From the NCBI RefSeq assembly GCF_027853965.1, contig NZ_JAQGLB010000002.1, positions 620,001-684,000 on the forward strand: DNA of 64,000 bases, in the 5' to 3' direction. A program made the translations under genes and the position numbers. The stretch is from Saccharopolyspora indica. GTDB taxonomy: Bacteria > Actinomycetota > Actinomycetes > Mycobacteriales > Pseudonocardiaceae. The notes under the pieces were generated by a model that did no database searches, was not told the origin of the DNA, and was given only the letters and a program-made list of their open reading frames with translations. Of the stretch, positions 55,330 through 63,862 are shown piece after piece. Position 1 is the first letter of the stretch; each line of letters begins with the position of its first letter.

Positions 55330-57356
55330 TGTCGTTCGAGCTTGACGACAGCTTTGTTGACGGCTACATCGGCCGCACGGTTCCGTGGGGTTACTCGGAT
55401 GCTGCGGGTAATTCGCTCGGCGAGATCACTTTCCTGCGGACGTACTCGCGGAAGAAGGAGGATGGCAGTAAGGAAACGTGGGTCGACGTCTGCCGCCGAG
55501 TCATCGAGGGGATGTTCTCGATCCAGCGGGATTGGGCGTTCGCCAACCGGCTGCCCTGGGACGAGGAGAAGGCGCGCGGCACCGCGGAGGACGCCTTCGA
55601 CCGGATGTTCCACTTCAAGTGGACTCCGCCCGGCCGAGGTCTCTGGATGATGGGTACCGCGCTTGTCAACAAGCAGCGTAATTCCGCCGCGTTGCAGAAT
55701 TGCTCGTTCGTCTCCACCGCCGACATGACGCCCGAGCACCCCGCTGAGCCGTTCGCCTTCCTGATGGAAGCGAGCATGCTGGGCATCGGGGTCGGCTTCG
55801 ACCTGAAGGGGGTGGAGAACAACCTCCGGGTCTACCGGCCGCACTCCTCCAGCTCGAAGTGGGTCATCCCGGACTCCCGAGAGGGCTGGGTCCGGTCGGT
55901 GATGCGCCTGCTGGAGTCGTACCTGCTCCCTGACTCGACCGAGATCTGGTTCGACTACTCGGAGATTCGTCCGGCCGGAGAACCGATCAGGACCTTCGGC
56001 GGGACCGCAGCCGGCCCGGAGCCCTTGGTGAAGCTCCATACCCAGCTCCGCCGAGTGCTGGAGCGACGGGTGGGGGCTCCGCTCACGTCCACGGACATCC
56101 TCGATATCGGCAACCTGATCGGAGTCTGCGTCGTCAGCGGCAACGTCAGGCGGTCGGCTGAGCTGGCTCTCGGCTCGATCGATGATCCGGAGTTCCTGCG
56201 GGCCAAGGACGCGGAGTGGTTCCCGGAGCGGAACTCCTACGACCCGGAAGCGCCCGGCTGGGGCTGGATGTCGAACAACAGCGTCGAGGTCCAGGTTGGA
56301 GATGACCTCAGCCGGATCGTGGAGGGCATTCGCCGGAATGGCGAGCCTGGCGTCGTCTGGATGGACACCAGCCGGGACTACGGCCGTCTGACCGATGCTC
56401 CGAACTACAAGGACCACCGCGCCGCGGGCTACAACCCGTGCGCCGAGCAGACGCTTGAGAGCTTCGAGTGCTGCACGCTGGTCGAGACCTACCTGAACCG
56501 ACACGAAACCCTGGAGGACTACAAGAAGACGCTGAAAATCGCTTACCTGTACGCGAAAACGGTCACTCTGCTTCCAACACACTGGCCGCGAACGAACTCC
56601 ATTATGCAGAGGAACCGACGCATCGGGACAAGCATGTCCGGCGTCGCGAACTTCGCCGACCGGCGAGGGATGCAGGAGCTTCGGCGGTGGATGGACGAGG
56701 GCTACAACACCATCCAGCACTACGACGACGTGTACTCGGAGTGGCTGTGCGTCCGGCCGTCGATCAAGACGACCACGGTCAAGCCGAGCGGCACCGTGTC
56801 GATCCTGGCGGGCGAGTCCCCTGGAGCTCACTGGGCACCAGGCGGCGAGTTCTTCGAGCGCCGGATTCGGTTCGCGAACACCGACCCGATGGTCACCTTG
56901 TTCCGCTGGGCGGGCTACGACATCGAGCCTGCGAGCGAGTCGCCGGACACGACGTCGGTGGTGGCCTTCCCGATCCGCTCCAGCGCCAAGCGGTCGGAGA
57001 AGGACGTCAGCCTCTTCGAGAAGGCACACCTCGCAGCGATGGCTCAGCGGTATTGGTCGGATAACTCGGTTAGCGTCACGCTCTCGTTCGACCAGGAGAC
57101 CGAGGGCGAGCACATCGGGACTGTGTTGGCGATGTACGAGGGCCAGCTCAAGACGGCGAGTTTCCTGCCGCAGGGAAACCTGACCTATCCACAGATGCCG
57201 TACACCGAGATCGAGCCCGACGATTTCTCGGCGGCAGAGCTGCGGCTGATGCCGGTGGATTTGTCCTCGGTGTACGCGGGCAATGCCGCAGATGCCATCG
57301 GTGAGGCGTTCTGCACGACCGACGCCTGCGAAGTCAAGACGATTACGAACAGCTAA
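55329..57356 (+). CDS. nrdJ: Ribonucleoside-triphosphate reductase, class II (B12-dependent)
   Basis: Makes deoxynucleotides using adenosylcobalamin. 675 aa, close to L5 gp50. Active-site blocks: NCSFVSTADM (first Cys), SNNSVEV, the NPCAEQTLESFECCTLVE finger-loop region with the thiyl Cys, and the C-terminal CTTDACEVKTITNS cysteines. ATG 55329 overlaps the previous stop. Confidence 0.93.
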   Translation: MSFELDDSFVDGYIGRTVPWGYSDAAGNSLGEITFLRTYSRKKEDGSKETWVDVCRRVIEGMFSIQRDWAFANRLPWDEEKARGTAEDAFDRMFHFKWTPPGRGLWMMGTALVNKQRNSAALQNCSFVSTADMTPEHPAEPFAFLMEASMLGIGVGFDLKGVENNLRVYRPHSSSSKWVIPDSREGWVRSVMRLLESYLLPDSTEIWFDYSEIRPAGEPIRTFGGTAAGPEPLVKLHTQLRRVLERRVGAPLTSTDILDIGNLIGVCVVSGNVRRSAELALGSIDDPEFLRAKDAEWFPERNSYDPEAPGWGWMSNNSVEVQVGDDLSRIVEGIRRNGEPGVVWMDTSRDYGRLTDAPNYKDHRAAGYNPCAEQTLESFECCTLVETYLNRHETLEDYKKTLKIAYLYAKTVTLLPTHWPRTNSIMQRNRRIGTSMSGVANFADRRGMQELRRWMDEGYNTIQHYDDVYSEWLCVRPSIKTTTVKPSGTVSILAGESPGAHWAPGGEFFERRIRFANTDPMVTLFRWAGYDIEPASESPDTTSVVAFPIRSSAKRSEKDVSLFEKAHLAAMAQRYWSDNSVSVTLSFDQETEGEHIGTVLAMYEGQLKTASFLPQGNLTYPQMPYTEIEPDDFSAAELRLMPVDLSSVYAGNAADAIGEAFCTTDACEVKTITNS

Positions 57357-57364
57357 GGAGAGAA

Positions 57365-57652
57365 ATGGCGCACGATCCATTCCTCGAAAGTGTCCCAGAA
57401 GAGAAGACTAGTGACGTGTGGAATGAGGGTCCTGTGATGGAGAAGAAGGACAACTGGGTTTCGTTCAGTTTCAACTCTGCGCCCGGTTACGACAAGATCG
57501 GAGCCACGGTTCACGGCGAGCCAGAGTTCGTGGCGAAGGTTTTCGCCGTCGAGAACTTCAATGGCAAGGTCAGCACGCTGATGAAGCAGGCCGTTGAGAT
57601 CGACAAGTACTTCAAGAAGCAGTACGCGAAGGACCAGCCGGGAAAAGCCTGA
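57365..57652 (+). CDS. Hypothetical phage protein
   Basis: A 95-aa protein (MAHDPFLESVPEEKTSDVWN...), no recognised domain; ends in a basic helical tail. Between reductase and SSB-like gene. Confidence 0.68.
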   Translation: MAHDPFLESVPEEKTSDVWNEGPVMEKKDNWVSFSFNSAPGYDKIGATVHGEPEFVAKVFAVENFNGKVSTLMKQAVEIDKYFKKQYAKDQPGKA

Positions 57653-57861
57653 AGCCTGGTCAGCCGGCTGGCAGCGTCGAGCCACCTGATTGGGCTGGGG
57701 AAGCCCCCGAATGCGAGCACGGACAGAAGCGTGCTTACAAGTCAATCATGAAGAAAGACGGGTCGATCGGGCACCTGTGGGAATGCACAGCTGTTCCGTA
57801 TCCCGACCCGAATCAGTGCAAGTCCGACTGGATTAACAAGAACTCTAAGGAGCGTAAGTAA
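57649..57861 (+). CDS. Small zinc-finger-like protein with non-standard start
   Basis: Open frame of 70 codons reading PPDWAGEAPECEHGQKRAYK ... HLWECTAVPYPDPNQCKSDW, with four Cys/His positions like a zinc finger. No ATG/GTG/TTG precedes the CEHG part; CTG at 57649 overlaps the previous stop (CTGA) and is the likeliest start. The first ATG (57748) would lose the motif. The next gene starts one base after its stop. Confidence 0.5.
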   Translation: MKPGQPAGSVEPPDWAGEAPECEHGQKRAYKSIMKKDGSIGHLWECTAVPYPDPNQCKSDWINKNSKERK

Positions 57862-58260
57862 ATGGGTTACCAGGAGATCGGCGGCGGCAATGGCGGTAGC
57901 TTCGAGCAGCGCGAGTTCGTCAGCGCCAAGATCGGCACCGAGTTCGAGGGGGCGTTCGTTGACCTCGGTCGTCTGACCGAGGGCCAGTACGGCCAGTACC
58001 GAGTGCTCGCCTTCGACACCGAGGATGGCCGGAAGATGGCCTGCAGGGCGAGCAAGATCCTGTTGGAGCGGTTGGAGCAGGCCGGGCTGAACCCTGGCGA
58101 CAAGCTGAAGGTCACCGTGGAGTCGGCGACCTCGAAGCAGGGCCGAACCTACGCGCTGCCCCGGCTGTTCGTGAGCCGCAGCAGTGATCAGGCGGGCGTG
58201 GTCACCACTCCTCAGCAGGCGGCCCCGAAGCCGGTCCAGGACGACGAGCCGCCTTTCTGA
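57862..58260 (+). CDS. SSB-like single-strand DNA-binding protein
   Basis: A 132-aa protein. An OB-fold-like pattern in residues about 15-110 (EFEGAFVDLGRLTEGQYGQYRVLAFDTEDGRKMACRASKILLERL ... KLKVTVESATSKQGRTYALPRLFV) is followed by a flexible tail ending DDEPPF, which matches the acidic SSB tip that recruits replication partners. Confidence 0.75.
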   Translation: MGYQEIGGGNGGSFEQREFVSAKIGTEFEGAFVDLGRLTEGQYGQYRVLAFDTEDGRKMACRASKILLERLEQAGLNPGDKLKVTVESATSKQGRTYALPRLFVSRSSDQAGVVTTPQQAAPKPVQDDEPPF

Positions 58261-58276
58261 TGAATTGACAATAACG
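58258..58276 (+). promoter_or_regulatory. Stoperator-like site, rightward
   Basis: TGATGAATTGACAATAACG, one base off consensus, starting in the SSB-like stop codon and directly followed by a terminator. Confidence 0.72.
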
Positions 58277-58279
58277 TTC

Positions 58280-58310
58280 GGGGGCTCCCTTCGGGGAGCC
58301 CCCTTCTTGT
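58280..58310 (+). terminator. Rho-independent terminator
   Basis: GGGGGCTCCC / GGGAGCCCCC stem followed by TTCTTGTT, directly after a stoperator-like site. Confidence 0.82.
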
Positions 58311-58325
58311 TCAAAGGAGAGAGCA

Positions 58326-59057
58326 TTGCAGGTCCACCTTCTTGCCCACACCAAGATCGAGCTGGATTTCCAGGAGACGAGCACCGGATTTAACGAGCTG
58401 ATCGACGTCACGGAAAACTGGATGGAGACTGATCCGGATTCCATCGATGCGGACATTCTCGCCGAGTTCGCGGGCCGTGCCTGTTACCAGTCGTTCCACA
58501 AGCCGAACCCGAAGACGGCTGCGAATAAGGACTACTTGGCGAACATTCTCCATCAGGGGCATAACTCGGTCCTGGAGCACGCTTCGGCGACGTTCTATAT
58601 CGAAGGTGTCAGCCGTGCGCTCACGCATGAGCTGATCCGGCACCGGCACCTGTCGTATTCGGAGATGTCTCAGCGCTTCGTGAATATGGAAGACGCCGAG
58701 ATGGTTGTTCCTCCGGCACTGCGTGATGACTTTGAGGATCTGAGGGATGACTTTGGGGACCTGAACATCTTTGATGAGATCCGAAGCGAGTACAACGGCT
58801 TTGTCAGCTACCTGATGGGTGTTAAGGGTCTTTCTCGAAAGCAAGCTCGCGAGGCTGCCCGCACGGTAATGCCGAACGCCACTGAAACCCGAATCGTGGT
58901 TACCGGAAATCATCGAGCTTGGCGGGACATGCTGGCTAAGCGCTGGCACGTTGCAGCGGACGCAGAGATCCGTGAGTTCGCTGGCGAGATTCTTCGGATC
59001 CTCCGAAAGGTGGCCCCTAACCAGTTTCAGGACTTCCCAGAGAAGCCCTTCGAATGA
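58326..59057 (+). CDS. thyX: FAD-dependent thymidylate synthase
   Basis: Converts dUMP to dTMP with FAD. 243 aa from TTG 58326 (AAAGGAGAG upstream). The ThyX motif [13 protein letters not shown] (RHRxxSxxxxSxR) is intact at about residue 100, with flanking [31 protein letters not shown] and the C-terminal [13 protein letters not shown]. Matches the L5 right-arm order. Confidence 0.95.
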   Translation: MQVHLLAHTKIELDFQETSTGFNELIDVTENWMETDPDSIDADILAEFAGRACYQSFHKPNPKTAANKDYLANILHQGHNSVLEHASATFYIEGVSRALTHELIRHRHLSYSEMSQRFVNMEDAEMVVPPALRDDFEDLRDDFGDLNIFDEIRSEYNGFVSYLMGVKGLSRKQAREAARTVMPNATETRIVVTGNHRAWRDMLAKRWHVAADAEIREFAGEILRILRKVAPNQFQDFPEKPFE

Positions 59058-59140
59058 TCGCGCTCGTGTTCTTCGCGAGCTTCATCGCGATTGTCGTCTT
59101 TGTTGTCGCAATGATTCTGATGTTTGGAGAGGACGAGTGA
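59054..59140 (+). CDS. Very small single-helix membrane protein
   Basis: 28 codons ([20 protein letters not shown] ... EDE), one transmembrane helix with an acidic tail; its start overlaps the thyX stop and its stop overlaps the next start. Confidence 0.55.
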   Translation: MIALVFFASFIAIVVFVVAMILMFGEDE

Positions 59141-59892
59141 TCCCGTTGGGTAACTGGCAGGACCGTATTGACGAATTGGAGTCGGAGAACTTCGACCTGA
59201 CCGAAAAGAACACCCGGCTGGAAGAAGAGATCGGCTACTACAAGACCGCTGCGGAGATCTGGGAGCAGGCGTCGGATTCTTGGCGCAAGCGTGCCGGGGA
59301 TGGCGAATACATGAGCAAGCTCCACTACCGAAACTCCCAGGGCGCGGAACGGCGACTTGCAGAACTGGAAGAACGCCTTGCGGTCGAACGGCAGCGCGCC
59401 GAAGACACATCACTTATTGCTCGTATTACAGAGAAGGAGCGGGACGAAGCGATCGCTCGTGCGGAAGAAGCAGAGTCTCTGATCGATCGGTTTGCCCGGG
59501 ATACGAACGAGGCGAACGACCGCGCCGAGAGTGCAGAGGCTCGCGTGAAAGAGCTGGAGACGCACTACTGGTCCGCGATTCATTCTGCTCGCGCAGAATA
59601 CGACTTCATGGAAAGCCGACTGCGTGAGGAATGGGCACTGCGGAAGGCTGCGGAGGCAGAACGGGACGAGTACAAGACCGGATCGGCTGCCTGGGAATCG
59701 TCCTTCCTGCTCCTGGAGCACATGCACGACGAGGTTCAGCAACGAGCGAATTCCTGGTTCGAGGCAGCCAAGGACATGACCCGCGCTCGAAATGCCTGGG
59801 TGGACGTTGCAAATACGCACTTGGACGGCCGGATCGAGGCTCAGAAGGACCTGAAGGAACTGAAGTCGGCGCTTCGAGTGCTGGGGCAGTAA
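59137..59892 (+). CDS. Long coiled-coil protein
   Basis: A 251-aa protein from GTG 59137 made almost entirely of charged heptads (RIDELESENFDLTEKNTRLE, ERRLAELEERLAVERQRAED, RAESAEARVKELETHYWSA). No recognised domain. Lies between thyX and the polymerase; possibly a replication-associated scaffold. Confidence 0.7.
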   Translation: MIPLGNWQDRIDELESENFDLTEKNTRLEEEIGYYKTAAEIWEQASDSWRKRAGDGEYMSKLHYRNSQGAERRLAELEERLAVERQRAEDTSLIARITEKERDEAIARAEEAESLIDRFARDTNEANDRAESAEARVKELETHYWSAIHSARAEYDFMESRLREEWALRKAAEAERDEYKTGSAAWESSFLLLEHMHDEVQQRANSWFEAAKDMTRARNAWVDVANTHLDGRIEAQKDLKELKSALRVLGQ

Positions 59893-59901
59893 GGAGGAGA
59901 A

Positions 59902-61884
59902 TTGAAGCCGACCGGCACGCTGGTTTTTGATATCGAGACGCACAGCGCCGAGTACCTGCACACGATGGCTCCGGAGACGTTCGTCCGCCTGATCGGGTAC
60001 AAGTGGGTCGGTCAGCCGGAGATCGCCCTCACCGCGGATCTGGAGGAGATCCGGGAGCAGATCCAGCGGGCTCGGTGGATCATCGGGCACAATATCCACG
60101 CCTTCGACCTGCCTGCGGTTTTCGGAACCAAGTCGGATTTTCCGATGGAACTGGCGGACCAAGGCCGGGTGTACGACACGTGGACTCACGCGGTTCTCGT
60201 GCACCCGGCCCCGTTCCAGTACGTCAACCGCTTCGGCAAGACCGCGCTGGCCAAGGGGCCCGGCGAGATGAAGAAGTGGTTCTCCCTGGACGAGCAGGCT
60301 CACCAGCTCGGGGTCAAGGGTAAGACGCACGACCTCAAGGCGCTGGCTGCTGAGTTCGGCGGATTCGGGGAAATCCCGATCGATGACCCGAGGTACCGGG
60401 ACTACCTCCGAGGCGACGTCGAGGCGTCGGAGGCGGTTGCGCGGGCGCTGCTGAAGAAGGGACCGCTCGATCCGTACGCCATGCGGAGGCAGCGGGTTTC
60501 CAGCCGTGCAGCGGTCATCTCCAGCAACGGCCTCCGGCTCGACATCGAGCGGGCGACTCGGCGACGGGATCAGCTGGCGGCCCGGCGAGACGTGGTGCTC
60601 GGTGAGCTGTCGGCGAAGTACGACCTACCGACCGACAGTGATTCCCCGTGGTCCACGGACAAGGGCAAGAAGGCGATCCTGGCCGCGCTGGCGGATCACG
60701 GGATCACGCCAGGGACCGTGGACTGGCCGAAGACCCCTGGATGGCAGAACAGGGACAAGAAGCTCGCGGAGGCCGAGGACAAGATCGAGGAGCTGGAAGC
60801 CAAGATCCGGCTCTGGGAGTCCGAGATCCGAGCCGGCGAGTTGAGGACGGTCTCGCTGAAGGCCCGCCAGCGTTGGGTTTTCGCTGCTGAGGACAAGATC
60901 CGAGAGCTTCGGGAGAACCCCCTTCCCACGGCGTTCGGGCTGTCCCTCAGCGGCGAGACGCTGATCGAGCTGACCAAGGGCACCGCGGCCGAGGAGCTGG
61001 GCCGGGCGCTCGCGGAGTTGAAGGGCCAGAGGTCGCTGGCTCAGCTGGCTCTCGACTCGGTGCACGAGGACGGCTTCGTGCACCCTGAGATCACGAACCT
61101 CCAGCGCTCCGGCAGGTGGAGCACCACGAAGCCGGGGCTGACGGTCTGGACGTCTCGGGGAGAAGGAGCGGCGGAGAAAAGCTACTTCATCCCCGACTCC
61201 GAAGACGATCTGCTGCTGGAAATCGACTATTCGAACGCTGACGCTCGGATCGTCGCGGCCCTCAGCGGAGACGCGAAGTACGCCGAACGATTCGAACCAG
61301 GAGCGGACGGCCACACCATTAACGCGATTGCCGCGTGGGGCGAGGAAGCCGTAGCCGCCGAGCCGGAAAAGTACCGGCAGATGGCTAAGCCTTTGGGGCA
61401 TGGCTGGTCATACGGTGGTCGGGCGAAGGGTCTTTCCCGTGCTTCGGGACTGCCGCTGGAAACGTCCGAGACCTTCGTCAACGGTATGGACGCCCAGTTC
61501 AAGGTTCTCATTTCCTGGCAGAACCGGGTTCGCGAGTTCGCTCGGAAGAACGGTTACGTTCAGAACGAATGGGGAGGGAAGCTGTGGGTTGAGAAGGGGC
61601 GCGAATTTACCCAGAGTCCGGCGCTGCTCGGGCAGAACGGGACGACGGAAATCGTCTGTGACGCTTTGCTCGCTATGCCGTACCACGTCATCCGACGAGT
61701 GAAGGCGCAGATTCACGACGCCATCTTGTTCTCGGTGCCCAAGAAGAACTGGGAAGCCTGCCGGGACTACCTGTTCGAAATCATGGGGACGAAGTTCAAG
61801 CCTGCTATCGGCGGGCAGGAGATCGAGTTCCCAGTCGACGCTAAGCCAGCCGGGGAGACCTGGCAGGAAGCCAACCACGCATAA
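59902..61884 (+). CDS. DNA polymerase I (family A) with 3'-5' exonuclease
   Basis: Phage replicative polymerase, 660 aa from TTG 59902 (AAGGAGGAG upstream). Exonuclease motifs: FDIETHS, HNIHAFDLPAV, YLRGDVEAS. Polymerase motif A DYSNADARIVAALSGD, motif B RQMAKPLGHGWSYGG and motif C IHDAILFSVP. At the motif B place of the Phe/Tyr that sets dideoxy discrimination there is His. No 5'-3' exonuclease domain. Equivalent of L5 gp44. Confidence 0.94.
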   Translation: MKPTGTLVFDIETHSAEYLHTMAPETFVRLIGYKWVGQPEIALTADLEEIREQIQRARWIIGHNIHAFDLPAVFGTKSDFPMELADQGRVYDTWTHAVLVHPAPFQYVNRFGKTALAKGPGEMKKWFSLDEQAHQLGVKGKTHDLKALAAEFGGFGEIPIDDPRYRDYLRGDVEASEAVARALLKKGPLDPYAMRRQRVSSRAAVISSNGLRLDIERATRRRDQLAARRDVVLGELSAKYDLPTDSDSPWSTDKGKKAILAALADHGITPGTVDWPKTPGWQNRDKKLAEAEDKIEELEAKIRLWESEIRAGELRTVSLKARQRWVFAAEDKIRELRENPLPTAFGLSLSGETLIELTKGTAAEELGRALAELKGQRSLAQLALDSVHEDGFVHPEITNLQRSGRWSTTKPGLTVWTSRGEGAAEKSYFIPDSEDDLLLEIDYSNADARIVAALSGDAKYAERFEPGADGHTINAIAAWGEEAVAAEPEKYRQMAKPLGHGWSYGGRAKGLSRASGLPLETSETFVNGMDAQFKVLISWQNRVREFARKNGYVQNEWGGKLWVEKGREFTQSPALLGQNGTTEIVCDALLAMPYHVIRRVKAQIHDAILFSVPKKNWEACRDYLFEIMGTKFKPAIGGQEIEFPVDAKPAGETWQEANHA

Positions 61885-61893
61885 GGGGAGAAA

Positions 61894-62460
61894 ATGAATC
61901 AGCCCGAATTCCGGAAGTGGCCCTCCACTCCGCGTCTTTACCGCGACATCGTGATTACCGAGAAGATCGACGGAACGAACGCCTGCGTCATCATTGCGGA
62001 GGACGGCTCCGAGATCTGGGCGCAGAGCCGGAACAAGCTCATTACGCCGGACGATGACAACTTCGGCTTCGCCCGCTGGGTAGAGAACCACGCTGGAGTT
62101 CTCGCCGACACGCTTGGCCCTGGCTACCACTACGGGGAATGGTGGGGATCAGGCGTGCAGCGCGGCTACGGCCTGGAGAAGGGCGAGAAGCGGTTCAGCT
62201 TGTTCAACGTCGGCCGGTATTCCGACGTAGAGCTGGACATGGTGCCCGGCCTTGGCCTGGTGCCAGTTCTCTACGAGGGTCCGTTCGATCAGGCGGAGAT
62301 CGAGCAGACGCTTGCGGATCTCGAAGTTCGGGGTTCGGTCGCGGCTCCTGGATTTATGAAGCCTGAGGGGATCATCGTGTACCACTCCGCAGCTCGCCAG
62401 GTTTTCAAGGCGCTGTTGGAAAACGACCACCTCAGCAAGACGGAAGCGGGCGTGAAGTGA
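61894..62460 (+). CDS. RNA ligase, Rnl2-like
   Basis: A 188-aa nucleotidyltransferase. Motif I EKIDGTNACVI (Lys adenylation site, about residue 24), SRNK-like motif AQSRNK, motif III HYGEWWG, motif IV PEGIIVYHSA and motif V VFKALLEN. The size suggests a minimal ligase core without the C-terminal domain. Could seal broken tRNA or RNA. Confidence 0.82.
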   Translation: MNQPEFRKWPSTPRLYRDIVITEKIDGTNACVIIAEDGSEIWAQSRNKLITPDDDNFGFARWVENHAGVLADTLGPGYHYGEWWGSGVQRGYGLEKGEKRFSLFNVGRYSDVELDMVPGLGLVPVLYEGPFDQAEIEQTLADLEVRGSVAAPGFMKPEGIIVYHSAARQVFKALLENDHLSKTEAGVK

Positions 62461-62657
62461 CTGACCTCGAATACCGAATTCAGACACGCCTGGATTGGGC
62501 TTACGAGGACCCCTATTCATTCGGGGAGAGCCCTTTAAACGCTCTTCGGGCTGTGCTGGACCTCTGCAACTCGATGGAGCTGGCACCGGTCTACGCCGGT
62601 ATCGCAGCAGATTTCCGAAACACCATCGCCAGGGAGTTGGGAGTGATCGGTGCTTAA
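62457..62657 (+). CDS. Small hypothetical protein
   Basis: A 66-aa protein (GTG 62457, MTDLEYRIQTRLDWAYEDPY...). Overlaps both neighbours by 4-8 bp. No family recognised. Confidence 0.65.
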   Translation: MTDLEYRIQTRLDWAYEDPYSFGESPLNALRAVLDLCNSMELAPVYAGIAADFRNTIARELGVIGA

Positions 62658-62814
62658 CCAGGGTTTCGTGACCATCACGGCGAAGCGTTTGCGAGATCTG
62701 GAGGAGGCTTACGAGGAGCTAGCTGCTCTTGAGGCTCACGGGGTCGATAACTGGTCCGGCTACAGCGAGGCACTTATCTGTGCTTCGGGTGAGGAATGCG
62801 AGATCTGTGGATGA
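62650..62814 (+). CDS. Small protein with CxxC tail
   Basis: A 54-aa protein (GTG 62650, MLNQGFVTITAKRLRDLEEA ...) ending ICASGEECEICG, two to three cysteines. No family recognised. Confidence 0.58.
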   Translation: MLNQGFVTITAKRLRDLEEAYEELAALEAHGVDNWSGYSEALICASGEECEICG

Positions 62815-63076
62815 CGAGACGCCGGACCTTGTAGTCGAGGTCTGCTCTCACGGAAAACAGAACGACGGCGGTTACACAGCGGTTCCGGAAGGGACCGCTT
62901 TTTCATTCCCGGCCTGCGGTCGAACTCATGTCGCGACTCGGGACAAGTACGAGGTCGATCCGCGGTGGGTCGAGGAACAGGAACGGCTGAAGGTGATGCG
63001 CGAGCGGGCCGCTAAGGCTCGTGCAGCTCGATTGGAGGGGTGGGATGAACGGCGGCGAAGTCGAACAGCTCGTTGA
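62807..63076 (+). CDS. Small hypothetical protein
   Basis: An 89-aa protein from GTG 62807 (MDDETPDLVVEVCSHGKQND...), with CSHG...PACGRTH and a basic helical C-terminus. Start is chosen for overlap with the previous stop. Confidence 0.6.
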   Translation: MDDETPDLVVEVCSHGKQNDGGYTAVPEGTAFSFPACGRTHVATRDKYEVDPRWVEEQERLKVMRERAAKARAARLEGWDERRRSRTAR

Positions 63077-63224
63077 TGAGTTCACCGCAGACGTCTTCGA
63101 CGCTGCAGAGGGCGTCTACACGGAAACGATGTGCGGCCCCGCAGGATGCTGCGGAGATCTGCACGGGGCACTTCAGGTTGCTATCCGATACACGATCAAG
63201 AGGTTGGGCAGTGGAGCGGCCTGA
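63045..63224 (+). CDS. Small hypothetical protein
   Basis: A 59-aa protein (MNGGEVEQLVDEFTADVFDA...) with CGPAGCCGDLHG. Overlaps both neighbours. No family recognised. Confidence 0.6.
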   Translation: MNGGEVEQLVDEFTADVFDAAEGVYTETMCGPAGCCGDLHGALQVAIRYTIKRLGSGAA

Positions 63225-63603
63225 TTGGGATGAGTACTTCCTGCAAATCGCTGAGGCGGTGGCCGCTCGCTCTGACTGCGAGCGGTCCCGCGTCGGCGCT
63301 GTAGTCGTCCAGGAAAGGCGAATTCGTGGAACCGGTTACAACGGAGCCCCAGCTGGTACTCCGGGGTGTCGCACCTGCCCAAGGAGAATGGCGGAGGTTA
63401 GACCTGGTTCTGATTACGACTCAGGCGCAGGCCAATGCGTCGCTATTCACGCCGAAGCGAACGCACTTCTCTACTGCGACCGAGAAGACCTCATCGGCGC
63501 AGACCTCTACATCACCCGAGAGCCTTGCTACGGATGCCGAAAGCTGATTGCAGGTGCGGGCATCAGTCGAGTCATTACACCTGAAGGGGAGATCGAAGCA
63601 TGA
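63211..63603 (+). CDS. Deoxycytidylate deaminase
   Basis: Converts dCMP to dUMP, the ThyX substrate. 130 aa from GTG 63211 (MERPDWDEYFLQIAEAVAAR). Zinc site HAEANALL with catalytic Glu, then REPCYGCRKLIAGAGI; also SRVGAVVV and TGYNGAPAGTPGC of the dCMP deaminase family. Confidence 0.92.
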   Translation: MERPDWDEYFLQIAEAVAARSDCERSRVGAVVVQERRIRGTGYNGAPAGTPGCRTCPRRMAEVRPGSDYDSGAGQCVAIHAEANALLYCDREDLIGADLYITREPCYGCRKLIAGAGISRVITPEGEIEA

Positions 63604-63773
63604 AGAAGTTCGCGCTTATCGCGGTCCTGGCCGCTCCGATTTTGGCGGGGTGCGGAAACAGCGAGGGAAGCACATTCGTGGACACCTGGTGTGAAGGTTC
63701 TGACAAGGTATTCATCTATTCAGGAACCGGTATCTACGTGATTCCTGATCACCGCGGCTGCGAGCGGCGGTGA
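63600..63773 (+). CDS. Small phage lipoprotein
   Basis: A 57-aa protein with a complete lipoprotein signal: MKKFALIAVLAAPILAGCGN, lipobox LAGC with Cys18, then about 38 residues outside with two more cysteines. Phage lipoproteins of this kind often block superinfection; that role is inferred. Confidence 0.75.
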   Translation: MKKFALIAVLAAPILAGCGNSEGSTFVDTWCEGSDKVFIYSGTGIYVIPDHRGCERR

Positions 63774-63862
63774 CTGACGCAGCTCTTCAACTCATAGCGA
63801 TTCTGTTGCTGGTAGCGGCCGGGTATGCACTCGGCCGCTTTGTGTCTAAGGAGAGAGAATGA
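63770..63862 (+). CDS. Very small membrane protein
   Basis: 30 codons (GTG 63770, MTDAALQLIAILLLVAAGYA ... KERE), one hydrophobic helix; overlaps both neighbours by 4 bp. Confidence 0.55.
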   Translation: MTDAALQLIAILLLVAAGYALGRFVSKERE

